A stretch of 64,000 nucleotides of DNA from Balaenoptera acutorostrata. Its lineage: Eukaryota > Chordata > Mammalia > Artiodactyla > Balaenopteridae. The notes beneath the pieces are model-generated. The model was not told the origin of the DNA. It did no database searches and saw only the letters and a program-made list of their open reading frames with translations. Each line of letters begins with the position of its first letter. Positions within the stretch are counted from its first letter, which is position 1. The stretch is from positions 49,700,374-49,764,373 of the forward strand of contig NC_080082.1 of NCBI RefSeq assembly GCF_949987535.1. The letters are read 5' to 3'. Of the stretch, positions 33,301-41,833 are shown piece by piece. The position numbers and the translations under genes are program-made.

Positions 33301-36171
33301 ATTGTGCTGAAGTGGTCTTCCCAAGCCACAGGCCTGACCACATTGCCAAGAAAGGCCCTAGACTCGAGGGCCTAGACCCCTAGGGGAAGAGAAGACAAGG
33401 TCCAGACCTGCTAGCAGGGCATTCAGGGCTTCACAACCTGTTTCTACAATCTATTCCTGCCACCCTGCGCCACCCCCCGCACCCTCCAAGGTGTTTCTGT
33501 ATCACCGTTTCTGGGTTTCTTGGTGCCTGTCTGCCTGATGTCCTTCCTCTCAGAAACCAGCCCAAATGTTTCCTTTCTAAATCCTTCTCTGAAGATATAC
33601 CCCACCTCGCTCTATGCAGAATGCATCGTTCCACCCTGGCGTTCCCCAGGCCCTCGATACAGTCTTCAGTTATAACACACAGTCCTGTGGCGTCAGCGTC
33701 TCGTGTTCACGTGCATGTCACGCTGGTGCTGTGAGTGCCAGCAGGACAGAGGTTGAGTCCACCGTGGACTTCAGCCTCGCGGAGTGCCCTGCACACAGTA
33801 GGGCAGGCAGTAAGTTTTGAAGGAGCAGATGCGAACTGCTGTCCGCCGCGGCTTGAAGTGAGGAGTGTGTGGGGGAATGCGCCTGCAGCGCGGTGCCCAG
33901 GCGCAAGAACGCCGGGCCGCCGGAGGGTAGCGGAAGGAACCGAGCAGCCAGCTCCTCCCGAGCTCCTCAGCTGGACCCCTAGAACGGAGCGCGCTGCTGA
34001 GGGACGCGGTGGGCGGCGCTGCCAGGCCTGGGCGGACCCTTAGCTCCACTGCTGTTTTGGGCCACAGAGTCCCCAAAGACCGTAAGACAGGGTCGTCCTC
34101 GCTGGGAAGGTTCACTCACCGCGGTAGTGATGGGGCCCAGGTCTGTGCCCTCGCTGACCCCGGGGCCAGGGTCAGGCAAAGCTCAATACTGGGCACCGTT
34201 CTTACCGTGGCAGGGAGAGGTTTCGGCGGAAAGAGAGGAGAGTGAGGGAGGAAGCGAGTCCACGTGGGAGGGTGTTGTCACCGAGGCCAAAGTGGGGGGT
34301 GCTTGGCAGGACCGGTCAGCAGCGAGCGGGCAAGAGCAAGTGCCCGGAGGAGACAGTTGGATGTGCCTGTTAGGGGCCAGGCCCATCCTTGGAGGGAGCG
34401 GCCGGGTCGAGGGGTGGGGCTGGCCTCCACGGAGGAGAGGAGTCAGGGGCATGCTTCTGGCTCACCCCATCTTTCTCACGCTCACCCAACCTCTCCCCCA
34501 GTCTCCCAGCCCTGAGAAAATACCCCTTTGCCCTCCTTGCCAGGTCCCACCTACAGTCCCCGCTCCTCTCTAGACACCACCTGCATTTGTCCGTGGGCTG
34601 CCCTGGCAGGGGGATGAGAGTGTGGGTGAGAGTCGCAGGGGCAGCTGGGCTTTCTTGTGTGTCCCCAGCAAGTGCCTAGTACGAAGGGCTGGGATAGCTT
34701 TGTTCAGTGAGCCCCAAACCAGGGGTCTCAGGCTGCCGCGCAGGCAGACCCCCGGCCGCCGTCATAGGCCGTGACAGGCCAGGTGAGAAGGCAGGGCGAA
34801 GACACATCCGAGTCCTGCCTGAAGGGGGCGGCTTCCCCGCAACTCAGCAGACAGTGCGGTTGTGGTGTTTTATGAAATAAATCACAAATCTGGACTTTTC
34901 AAGTGAAATCTGCCAGTAGTTTGTCAAACCTGGTCTTCAAGAGAGGGTTCGTAGCGTTTCTTTCTGGGTGACCCAGTGCCCTGACGGGCCAGGCCCCTGA
35001 GAGCTGCAGTGCCAGCCGGGGAATCTGAGACTTGCTGCGGGGGCCCTGGAAGAGGACTTCCAGTGGAGGTGAGAGGTGGTCAGACCGTGATTTTAAAGAT
35101 GAAAAGAGAAATGGGATCATGGGGCCCAGAGCTTTGGGGAGACCCGAGCACCGTGGAGAATCAAATGCAGGGGCCGTGGGGACTAGAGAGGGGTGCCCAG
35201 GTCCTGTGTAAAGGGCTCTGGCCCATTCTTGCCTGCCAAGAACACGTGCCCACTGTGGCCACGACTCCAGTTTTCAAAAGAGGCCAATTGTTAGGTGAAG
35301 TTTCCTAATTTTTAAATGTTGATTCAAATTTTTGAAAATGCGCTGGGCAGGTAAACAAAGCGAACCCTGCAGCCCCCCAGCTGTCGATTCTGCCTTTAGG
35401 TACGTGTGGCACTTGAGGGTTCCTCTTGAGGAGCGACGTGGAGTGGGCTGGAGCCAGCTGCCTGGGTTCAGATCGGAGCCCCGCACTTGCTGGCGGTGTG
35501 ACCTTGGGTGGCCTCGGCTCTCATGGCATCTGCCTTAGGAGGTGAATCGCCCGGCACAGAGGGAGTGCTGTGAACATAGCCTTGTTCTTGCTGTTCTTGC
35601 TGCAGTGGAGCGGAGGCGGAGGGACAAGATCAACAACTGGATCGTCCAGCTTTCAAAAATCATTCCAGATTGTAACGCAGATAATAGCAAGACAGGAGCG
35701 GTAAGTGCCCTCGGGCCCTCAGTGCTGTGGCGGGCCCGTCCCCCGACCCCCTTGCGCAGAGTCTGCCTGACCGCCAGAGGCGGGAGTCGTCCGGGGCTGA
35801 GCCGGTGGGCGGCGGCCGTCTGGCGGTGCCCGCTGATGCTCATGCCCACCCCCCAGAGTAAAGGAGGGATCCTGTCGAAGGCCTGCGACTACATCCGGGA
35901 GCTGCGCCAGACCAACCAGCGCATGCAGGAGACCTTCAAGGAGGCCGAGCGGCTGCAGATGGACAATGAGCTCCTGAGGCAGCAGGTGAGCGGCAGGGCT
36001 GGGAGGGGGGCGGGGCGCCCCCGGGAGCCCCGAGCCGCGGGGAGCCAGCCCTGGCTGTCTGTGCCCCGTCGTGTCTGGCAGATCGAGGAGCTGAAGAACG
36101 AGAACGCCGTGCTCCGCGCCCAGCTGCAGCAGCACAACCTGGAGATGGTGGGCGAGAGCGCCCGGCAGTGA
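27294..36171 (+). CDS. USF2: USF2, upstream stimulatory factor 2 (whole coding span, 10 exons)
   Basis: Coding exons: 27294-27358, 27629-27675, 27786-27904, 28041-28241, 28663-28813, 28938-29025, 29359-29417, 35606-35700, 35857-35985, 36082-36171. They sum to 1044 nt, or 347 codons plus TGA (human 346; one extra alanine near the N-terminus). USF2 is a ubiquitous nuclear bHLH-leucine zipper factor that binds CACGTG E-boxes as a homodimer or with USF1. Order of parts: Ala/acidic N-terminus, activation region, USF-specific region (about 208-230, QFYVMMTPQDVLQ), basic region (EVERRRRDKINNWI), helix-loop-helix, and a leucine zipper to the C-terminus (NLEMVGESARQ). The start ATG is preceded by CCCCCCCC and lies in a CpG island. 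Intron 7 is 6.2 kb, splits the DNA-binding domain at the basic region, and holds L2 and antisense L1 remnants. Confidence 0.97.
27629..27675 (+). CDS. USF2: USF2 coding exon 2
   Basis: 47 nt, residues 22-37, SHDKGPEAEEGVELQE. Phases 2 and 1. Donor GGAAG|GTGAGT. Confidence 0.95.
27786..27904 (+). CDS. USF2: USF2 coding exon 3
   Basis: 119 nt, residues 38-77. Contains GAEEQTAVAIASVQQAAFGD and IQYQFRTENNGGQ. Ends in phase 0. Confidence 0.95.
28041..28241 (+). CDS. USF2: USF2 coding exon 4 (67-residue alternative exon)
   Basis: 201 nt in phase 0-0, residues 78-144, VTYRVVQVTDGQLDGQGD and on to PAAPFPL. In human its omission gives the shorter USF2b form. The size and phase here allow the same. 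Confidence 0.95.
28404..28426 (+). repeat. T23 homopolymer
   Basis: An uninterrupted T run in USF2 intron 4. No SINE body is attached. Confidence 0.9.
28663..28813 (+). CDS. USF2: USF2 coding exon 5
   Basis: 151 nt, residues 145-194, AVIQNPFSNGGSPAAEAVSG through TTDQSLQAG. Acceptor CCCTAG. Confidence 0.95.
28938..29025 (+). CDS. USF2: USF2 coding exon 6 (USF-specific region)
   Basis: 88 nt, residues 195-223, QFYVMMTPQDVLQTGTQRTI to THPYSP. Donor CCCC|GTATGT. Read-through past this donor gives nine more codons and TAG at 29053-29055; see the intronic AATAAA at 29298. Confidence 0.94.
29203..29229 (+). repeat. (TC)n microsatellite
   Basis: About 13 TC units in USF2 intron 6, upstream of the intronic AATAAA. 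Confidence 0.95.
29298..29303 (+). terminator. AATAAA in USF2 intron 6 (possible intronic poly(A) signal)
   Basis: AATAAA sits in the 333-nt intron between exons 6 and 7, 243 bases after the in-frame TAG that follows read-through of exon 6. It is only a candidate. Confidence 0.35.
29359..29417 (+). CDS. USF2: USF2 coding exon 7 (start of the basic region)
   Basis: 59 nt, residues 224-243, KIDGTRTPRDERRRAQHNE. Donor GAAG|GTGAGG. Confidence 0.95.
30275..30760 (+). mobile_element. L2 remnant in USF2 intron 7
   Basis: CATTCACTCAGCACACACGT and TGTTCTAGGCCTCAGATACA match the L2 3' end, followed by the L2-like ACGCTTGAGCAGGGGCCTGA stretch. Confidence 0.65.
31285..32175 (+). mobile_element. L2 body fragment in USF2 intron 7
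   Basis: GGTCACTCGTGATGACCTCA and AAACACCTCACACTCAACTT are worn forms of L2 ORF2 phrases. The frames are broken. Confidence 0.65.
32540..33245 (-). mobile_element. L1 ORF2 fragment, antisense, in USF2 intron 7
   Basis: GTTGTGGTCAGAGAACATAT, TATGGTCTATTTTGGTGAA and TGCTTGAAAAGACAGTGTAT are the reverse complement of L1 ORF2 text. Confidence 0.8.
35606..35700 (+). CDS. USF2: USF2 coding exon 8 (basic region and helix 1)
   Basis: 95 nt, residues 244-275, VERRRRDKINNWIVQLSKII, then PDCNADNSKTGA of the loop. The ERRRRDKIN block makes the E-box contacts. Confidence 0.96.
35857..35985 (+). CDS. USF2: USF2 coding exon 9 (helix 2 and start of zipper)
   Basis: 129 nt, residues 276-318, SKGGILSKACDYIRELRQTN through MDNELLRQQ. 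Phase 0 at both ends. Confidence 0.96.
36082..36171 (+). CDS. USF2: USF2 coding exon 10 (leucine zipper and C-terminus)
   Basis: 90 nt, residues 319-347, IEELKNENAVLRAQLQQHNL then EMVGESARQ and TGA. Acceptor TCTGGCAG. Confidence 0.96.
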   Translation: MEELKNENAVLRAQLQQHNLEMVGESARQ

Positions 36172-36703
36172 CGCCCTCCGCCCCGTGCGTGCGGCGGGGG
36201 CCGCCTCCGGGCCCCGGCCGTCCCTTTCCCCAGCCCTTAGCACAGAGAGGGACAGACGCCCCTCCCCCAGCTGCGTTTTTTTATAGTAGATTTTTAACAA
36301 AAAACGGGGAGAAATAATGCATTTCTGTGGATAAGCGCCCACTGCTCTCCTCAACTTGGAAACAATATCCTCCCTGCCCGTCTGTCTGTCTCCCTTCTCC
36401 CGGCCCCCACTCAGCCCTGGCACTTCTAGTGGTCTCACCTGGAGGCAAGAGGGAGGAGGACAGAGCCCCTGCCATACCCCACTGCCTCCTTGGACTCTAG
36501 AGGTACTGAGACAGGGTGCTTATGGGAAGGAGGGGAGCCTTTGGGGGGCCAGCCCTGGGGCCTGGACCTACGCAGGGAGGCCATGTCCCACCCCACCTCT
36601 TGTTTCTGGAACCCTGCTCCCCTTTGGGTGTGTGAGTGTGTTCTAATTTTCTTTATGGAAAAAATGGACAAAAAAATAGAGAGAGAGAGAGGTATTTAAC
36701 TGC

Positions 36704-36709
36704 AATAAA
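36704..36709 (+). terminator. USF2: USF2 polyadenylation signal
   Basis: AATAAA about 530 bases after the stop, following a GA-rich run, with a T/G-rich stretch (TTGTCTGTCTGTGTATCTGT) downstream. Confidence 0.9.
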
Positions 36710-36714
36710 CTGGC

Positions 36715-38440
36715 CCCATGTGGCCCCGCCTTGTCTGTCTGTGTATCTGTCCATCTCAGGTGTGGGGAGGGAGTCTGGGGTCTGTGCAGGGCTCCTGAGG
36801 GCTGGGCCTCACTCTTGTGTTCGTGGCTGTGTGCTGGTCCCTGCCATCCGGTACCGCGTGGTACCCAGTCTGTTGGTTGTGTGGATGAAGGAATTAAGGA
36901 ATGAATAGCCTCGTGGAGGCCCCAGGTGTTGCGTATGTGGTGTGGGGGACAGGGGGAGCCAGGGTCAAGGACATGTCCCATGTGTTTGGAGGAGAGGCTG
37001 GGGTCTTCCGTGTCACCAGTTCCTAAACAGGACTGGCTCCTGGCCCTGCTCTTCTGGGCTGATGCCCTCCCCTCTGTACCAGCCAATGGTGGGGCCTGGC
37101 CTTGAGCCCCCCCACCCCCAGGGAGGGCAGATGGCCAGGAAGCCAGGCTTGGCCCGTCAGCCTGTCGCCTTGCACTGCAACTCTGGCGCCTGTGCTGTGA
37201 CCCCTGCCCCTGGTTGATGATGAAACCTGGCCTGAGCTGAGATGCAGTGATGCCTGGCGGTGCTGGGGGTGCTGCCGTGTCTCCCCGTGCAACTCCCGCC
37301 GCTCCCAGCATCTAGGCCTGGCCACCTGACTGAGCTCGCCACGCCGCGCCCATCCCAGATGCCCCCGGCTGGTTTCTTCCTTCCAAGAGCCCTGTCTCCT
37401 TTCCTGGCCACCCCTCTGTCTGAGAGTGAGGTTGTGTGCAGCCGGAGGAGCCTAACATAGAGTGAGTGGGGAGGCAAATGGCAGGGAACAGCGTTACTTC
37501 CCAAGGGCCCCCCATTTTTGTGCTTTTTGAGTGGGCCCTGGCAGCAGTTCGGGGCCAGGAAGAAGAGTTCATTCCTTGACAGCACCATCCCCAGGCTCGT
37601 AGGGTTAACACTGGATGGCCCTAGAGTGAGTCGGAGAGGGAAAATGGCCAAGAGGCCATCTCTGGAGTCAAGGTTTGCTGTTCCCCTGGGCCGTGTGCGC
37701 TCGAAGATGGTTCAGGTCGTGGGTAACAACGAGGTTGCTGCAGTCAGGCAGCCTCGGCTTAGCTCCCCTTCCCATGGTGGGCAGGGAGCCGGCCCTCCGA
37801 AGGAAAGCCTGGGTTGTAGTGTTTGCCAACGTCTGTGGTGTAAGTACTCCCACCACAGTGGGTTTCAAGGTGCCAACACGATGCCCCCGAGTTTGGAGTT
37901 GGGATGGGACGTGCACAGTCTGCTCATTGAGCCATATGAGCCAGGTCCAGCAGACCCACCGTGCCCTCCTGTGTTTTCTGGGAGGCAGGAAAGCCTGGTG
38001 ATGAGGGCACAGGCCCCAGTCAGGCTGCCCGGGCTGAAGTCCTGACTGCGTCTGGCTGACCGAGCTTGGGCAGTGCCCTCATCTTTGCCTTCTCCTCTCC
38101 TGAAAAGTGAAGAAAGTAAGTCTCAGGTGGGCATGGTGGGCTCCTCTCTCAGGAGCAGGATCTAGGAAGCCTGGCCCCTGAGGTCAGTGGCTGAGAAGGC
38201 AGCTAGCACCCTGAATACAGAGCAGAGCCCAGGATGAGTCAGGTAGGAGCTGCTCAGAGGATAGGTGGCACAGGCTGAGTTAGCCCAAAAGTGAGTCAAT
38301 ACATCTGCCAGCTCATAAGGTGCAGTCAGATATTAGCTATTACCGTCACCACTGTCTTTTTTGGCCAAAAGTTCGCAGGAACATTTCCCAGATACCAGGG
38401 CCACATCTTAAGCTTCTGACACTTGAAAAACCCTACCGGT
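36715..38440. other. USF2-HAMP intergenic region
   Basis: No exon seen. Holds the candidate distal hepcidin element at 37185-37210 and ends at a CHR SINE. Frames of up to 175 codons here have no recognisable protein features. Confidence 0.55.
37185..37210 (+). promoter_or_regulatory. HAMP: Candidate distal HAMP element (BMP-RE2 with DR1 site)
   Basis: GGCGCC at 37185-37190, a SMAD-binding core, is followed by TGACCCCTGCCCC at 37198-37210, a direct-repeat site for HNF4/COUP-type receptors, and then TGATGATGAAAC, which could take a bZIP factor. The human HAMP gene has a BMP response element with the same neighbours about 2.2 kb upstream; this one is about 1.9 kb upstream. Confidence 0.5.
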
Positions 38441-38441
38441 G

Positions 38442-38638
38442 GGGCTTCCCTGGCGGTCCAGTGGTTAAGACTTTGCCTTCCAATGCAGGGGGTGCGGATT
38501 CCATCTCTGGTCGGGGAGCTAAGATCCCACAGGCCTCATGGCCAAAAAGCCAAAACAAAACAGAAGCAATATTGTAACAAATACAATAAAGACTTTAAAA
38601 GTGGCCCACATCAAAAAAAAAAAATCTTAAAAAAAAAG
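38442..38638 (+). mobile_element. Short CHR-type SINE upstream of HAMP
   Basis: GGGCTTCCCTGGCGGTCCAG to a long A-rich tail, about 470 bases before the predicted HAMP start site and between the distal and proximal control elements. Confidence 0.92.
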
Positions 38639-38995
38639 ACCCCATACGTGTTCTGGGGGCTCCTGTCGACACAAACTCCTGCACGTGGCCGTCACGGTGT
38701 TCCCTCACCGGCAAGTGACAGCCATATGGCATGTGAATGAGGAGGCCGGGGAAGGGTGGGGAAGGAGGGCGCCTCACTCGTGCTCATCGACCAGTTCAGC
38801 TGCTGGGGCAAAAGGTGGAATTTTTTCTGAAATCAACAGGGTGATGTCATGTTGGGGAAAGTGTTTCCCAGGTGGCTGGCAAGAGGCGTGTGTCTGTGGT
38901 CGCTTCTGTCCCACCTCCTGGACACACCTCTGGTGGCTGAGGGTGACACAACCCTGTTCCCCGTCACTGTTCCCGCTTATCTCTCCCGCCTTTTC

Positions 38996-39001
38996 GGCGC
39001 C
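38996..39001 (+). promoter_or_regulatory. HAMP: HAMP proximal BMP response element (BMP-RE1)
   Basis: GGCGCC about 80 bases before the TATA-like box. It matches the known SMAD element of the human hepcidin promoter in sequence and in order relative to the STAT site. Confidence 0.8.
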
Positions 39002-39007
39002 ACCACC

Positions 39008-39016
39008 TTCTTGGAA
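39008..39016 (+). promoter_or_regulatory. HAMP: HAMP STAT3 site
   Basis: TTCTTGGAA, a palindromic STAT site, sits 6 bases after BMP-RE1 as in human. It carries the interleukin-6 response in other mammals. Confidence 0.8.
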
Positions 39017-39075
39017 ATGAGTTGGGCCAAAGGGGAGGGGGCTTAGCATCCCCGCCCCCCCCACCCAGGAGGCCC

Positions 39076-39083
39076 CATAAAAG
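39076..39083 (+). promoter_or_regulatory. HAMP: HAMP TATA box
   Basis: CATAAAAG, about 80 bases before the ATG. This places transcription start near 39107. Confidence 0.75.
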
Positions 39084-39156
39084 CAACTGTAACTGGGCTC
39101 CCAGACACCGGAGCAAGTCCTAGACGTAACAGAAGGACAGCCAGACGGACGGCGCA

Positions 39157-39243
39157 ATGGCACTGAACACGCAGATCCGGGCCACCTGCCTCCTGCTTCT
39201 CCTCCTGGTCAGCCTGACCAGTGGCCTCGTTCTCCCACCCGAG
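39157..39243 (+). CDS. HAMP: HAMP exon 1 (signal peptide)
   Basis: 29 codons, MALNTQIRATCLLLLLLVSL then TSGLVLPPE. Donor GAG|GTGAGA, phase 0. Confidence 0.95.
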
Positions 39244-40467
39244 GTGAGAGCCCACAGGGTCTGGGCCCAGGAGGGCAGTCAGAATCGCAACGGAGAACCA
39301 GGCCCCTGGGAGGGGTCAGCGGAGGGCAGCAGGAGACCCCAGCACGGGCCAGAGCTCAGCGCAAGCAAAGGGGGATGGGCAGCTGCTCGAAGTGCAGAGA
39401 TGGGGTACTGAGTGGCAGGGACTGGGGGCCCTGATCTAATTCCACAATTATTTATTGAGGGCCTACTCTGTGTTAAGTCCTCTTCTAGACAGTGGTGACC
39501 AAGCAGTGAATAAGGCAGATGAGAGAAGAATATTCTCATGGAGCTTGCATCCTGGTCAGGGAAATTAGTCAGTGAGCTTAAAACAAGCAAACACTTGTGT
39601 TTAGTAAATGCTATTCGTGAATAACATAAAAGATGGTGGGAGAGTGATGATGAGGGTTGGCTTCTTTAGATGGCATCAAGGGCTGGCTTTTTTGTGAGAA
39701 AATGTTATTTGACCTATGCCTGGGAGGAAGAGAAGGGGGCAGCCAGCCAAGACCAAGGTGGGGCAAGCATGGTGTACCCGAGGACTAGAGGGCTTGTTAA
39801 GGGAAGGAGATGGTGCTTGAAGATGAGACCGAGGGGTGGCCATGCCAAGTCTTGTGGGCAACTGTGCAAACGCTGATCTTCCTCAAAGCACAGGGGAAGC
39901 CCTGCAGGCTTTTAAGCCGAGATCTGACGGATAACACATGGGGAACGGGTTGTAAGGGGCAAGATACAGGCAGGGACTGACATCCAGGCCACGGAGAGTG
40001 CTACGGAAGAGTGAGCAGCTGTGGAGAGAGGAGACAGATCTGGGATGTTTGTAGGCAGGAGAGCCACCCGTGGGAAGGTGCGGAAAGGCCAGAAAGTAAG
40101 GCCGCTCCTAGGATTCCAGCTGAACCAGCGGACGCCAACCCCTGGGGAGGAGCTGGTCGGTGGGAGCGAGACTGAGAGCTCTGCCGGGGCCCTGCCGTCC
40201 TCAATTCCCCTTTTGCTTTCACAGACAAGACAGCTCGCAGACCTCCAGACCCAGGACACAGCTGGAGACGCGGCTGGCTTGACGGTGAGGTCCCCTGGGA
40301 CTCCCTTCCGAGCCTCCCGTGCCTTCCCATGCCTACGCCCCGCTCACTGCCTTTCTTTCCCGCAGCCCGTGCTCCAGAGGCTGAGACGAGACACCCACAT
40401 CCCCACGTGCGTATTCTGCTGCGGTTGCTGTGGTAAAGCAGGGTGTGGGTTATGCTGCAGAACATAG
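39157..40467 (+). CDS. HAMP: HAMP, hepcidin preproprotein (3 exons)
   Basis: Coding exons: 39157-39243, 40225-40284, 40366-40467, giving 82 codons plus TAG (human 84). Hepcidin is the liver hormone that binds ferroportin, blocks it and drives its breakdown, lowering iron entry to plasma. A leucine-rich signal peptide covers residues 1-23 and the pro-region is 24-57. A furin-type site (RLRR, residues 54-57) precedes the 25-residue mature peptide, residues 58-82 (bases 40390-40464). Its eight cysteines sit at mature positions 7, 10, 11, 13, 14, 19, 22 and 23, exactly as in human. Differences from the human peptide I remember include Phe4 to Ile, Ile6 to Thr, Ile8 to Val, Lys18 to Gly and Met21 to Leu. 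Intron 1 (about 1 kb) holds an L2 piece; intron 2 is 81 nt. Promoter elements are listed separately. Confidence 0.97.
39440..39600 (+). mobile_element. L2 fragment in HAMP intron 1
   Basis: AATTATTTATTGAGGGCCTA, TTCTAGACAGTGGTGACCAA and CATGGAGCTTGCATCCTGG are L2 3'-end phrases. Confidence 0.75.
40225..40284 (+). CDS. HAMP: HAMP exon 2 (pro-region)
   Basis: 60 nt, residues 30-49, TRQLADLQTQDTAGDAAGLT, matching the human TGQLAELQPQD segment. Phase 0-0. Confidence 0.95.
40366..40467 (+). CDS. HAMP: HAMP exon 3 (furin site and mature hepcidin)
   Basis: Codes PVLQRLRR, then the mature peptide beginning DTHIPTCVF and ending CGLCCRT, then TAG. Phase 0 start after acceptor TTCCCGCAG. Confidence 0.97.
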   Translation, partial: PVLQRLRRDTHIPTCVFCCGCCGKAGCGLCCRT

Positions 40468-40541
40468 AGCAACCCCTGCCGCCCTGCCCCCAGTCCCTTA
40501 TTTGTTCCTGCTACCCTCCAGCCCTCAGTGAACGGTCTTGG

Positions 40542-40547
40542 AATAAA
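40542..40547 (+). terminator. HAMP: HAMP polyadenylation signal
   Basis: AATAAA 75 bases after the TAG, as in the short hepcidin mRNA of other mammals. Confidence 0.9.
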
Positions 40548-40847
40548 ATGGCCGGTTCTGGCTCTTATTTTCCAAACCAGAGTCCGTTGTCTTTTCTCCC
40601 TGCCAAAGGCCTCTGCCAGAGGCTCGTTGTGGCCCCTGTCTTGGGAAGGCCAGTGCTCGGTGGGGTGTGCGGGGTTGGTGTGTACTGAGGGTTGCAAGGA
40701 AGCTTGTTGAAGGATATTTGGTTTCTGTTCTTCCCCATCTTTCCCCACTTCAAAAGACCTCGAATTTATGTTGCAACAGCAGGGAATGAAAGTTAAAGTT
40801 TCCTCCTTGCAATCTTCTTAAAACAGGGGTAAATTCACATGCCTAGC

Positions 40848-41165
40848 AAGGGTTCTCAGAGTAAGGTCTGGGGACTACTCCAGGGCTCCACAAGGTGGAA
40901 ACTACTAAGATGTTTCCCGTCTTTCTCACTCTCGTTCCCTTGTGTGTGGACAGCGAGACCCCATGACGTGTGAGGACGTCGTCCTTCTGACGGCTGGTGG
41001 ATTGTGTGCTTGTGTATCTTGTGCTTTAAAAATTTCTCAGTTTCAGTTTCTAATAGATTAAGCACCTATAGATATAACTCACTAGAACACAAGGTTTTTG
41101 AAGTTCTCAATAAGTTTTCAGAGTATAAAGGGGTCCTGAGACCAAGACACTTGAGAACCACTGGC
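40848..41165 (+). mobile_element. hAT-type DNA transposon remnant
   Basis: Starts AAGGGTTCTCAGAGTAAGGT and ends CACTTGAGAACCACTGGCC, giving partial inverted ends. The inside differs from the copies in LSR introns. Confidence 0.6.
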
Positions 41166-41496
41166 CTTCAGGGACCACTAGGTGAAGCAAATGAGTGAGA
41201 TGTGATGGATTTGTTTCACAGCAGCATCTTCGCTTGTATTCTCTCAATAACGACATACTTTGCATAGGAGACACATAGGACAATGCTGTTCATCTCCATA
41301 AGGGGTTGAATTCCCTCCCTTTCTTCTTGAAAACTGTATCCCTGTCAATTTATCTGATTTCCCCACTTTTGATAGAAGAAGAAATGCAAGATGCATTTCA
41401 CTATCATCTTAGCCCATGAGAACACATCAGCGCTAGCATGATGATAAAGGGCCTCGGCCATTTGGCCTCAATGTTGCATAAAGATAGGGAGTGGGG

Positions 41497-41833
41497 GGGG
41501 GGGCTTCCCTGGTGGTGCAGTGGTTGAGAGTCTGCCTGCCAATGCAGGGGACACGGGTTCGAGCCCTGGTCTGGGAGGATCCCACATGCTGCGGAGCAAC
41601 TAGGCCCGTGAGCCACAATTACTGAGCCTGCGCATCTGGAGCCTGTGCTCCGCAACAAGAGAGGCTGCGATAGTGAGAGGCCCGCGCACCGCGATGAAGA
41701 GTGGCCCCCACTTGCCGCCAACTGGAGAAAGCCCTCGCACAGAAACGAAGACCCAACACAGCCATAAATAAATAAATAAATAAATAATTAATTAAAAAAG
41801 AAAAGGTGCATGATCATTTAAAAAAAAAAAAAA
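41497..41833 (+). mobile_element. Long CHR-type SINE with target duplication
   Basis: Flanked by AAAGATAGGGAGTGGGG at 41480-41496 and 41834-41850, an exact 17-bp duplication. The (AAAT)n tail is followed by GAAAAGGTGCATGATCATTT and a second A run before the duplication. Confidence 0.95.
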
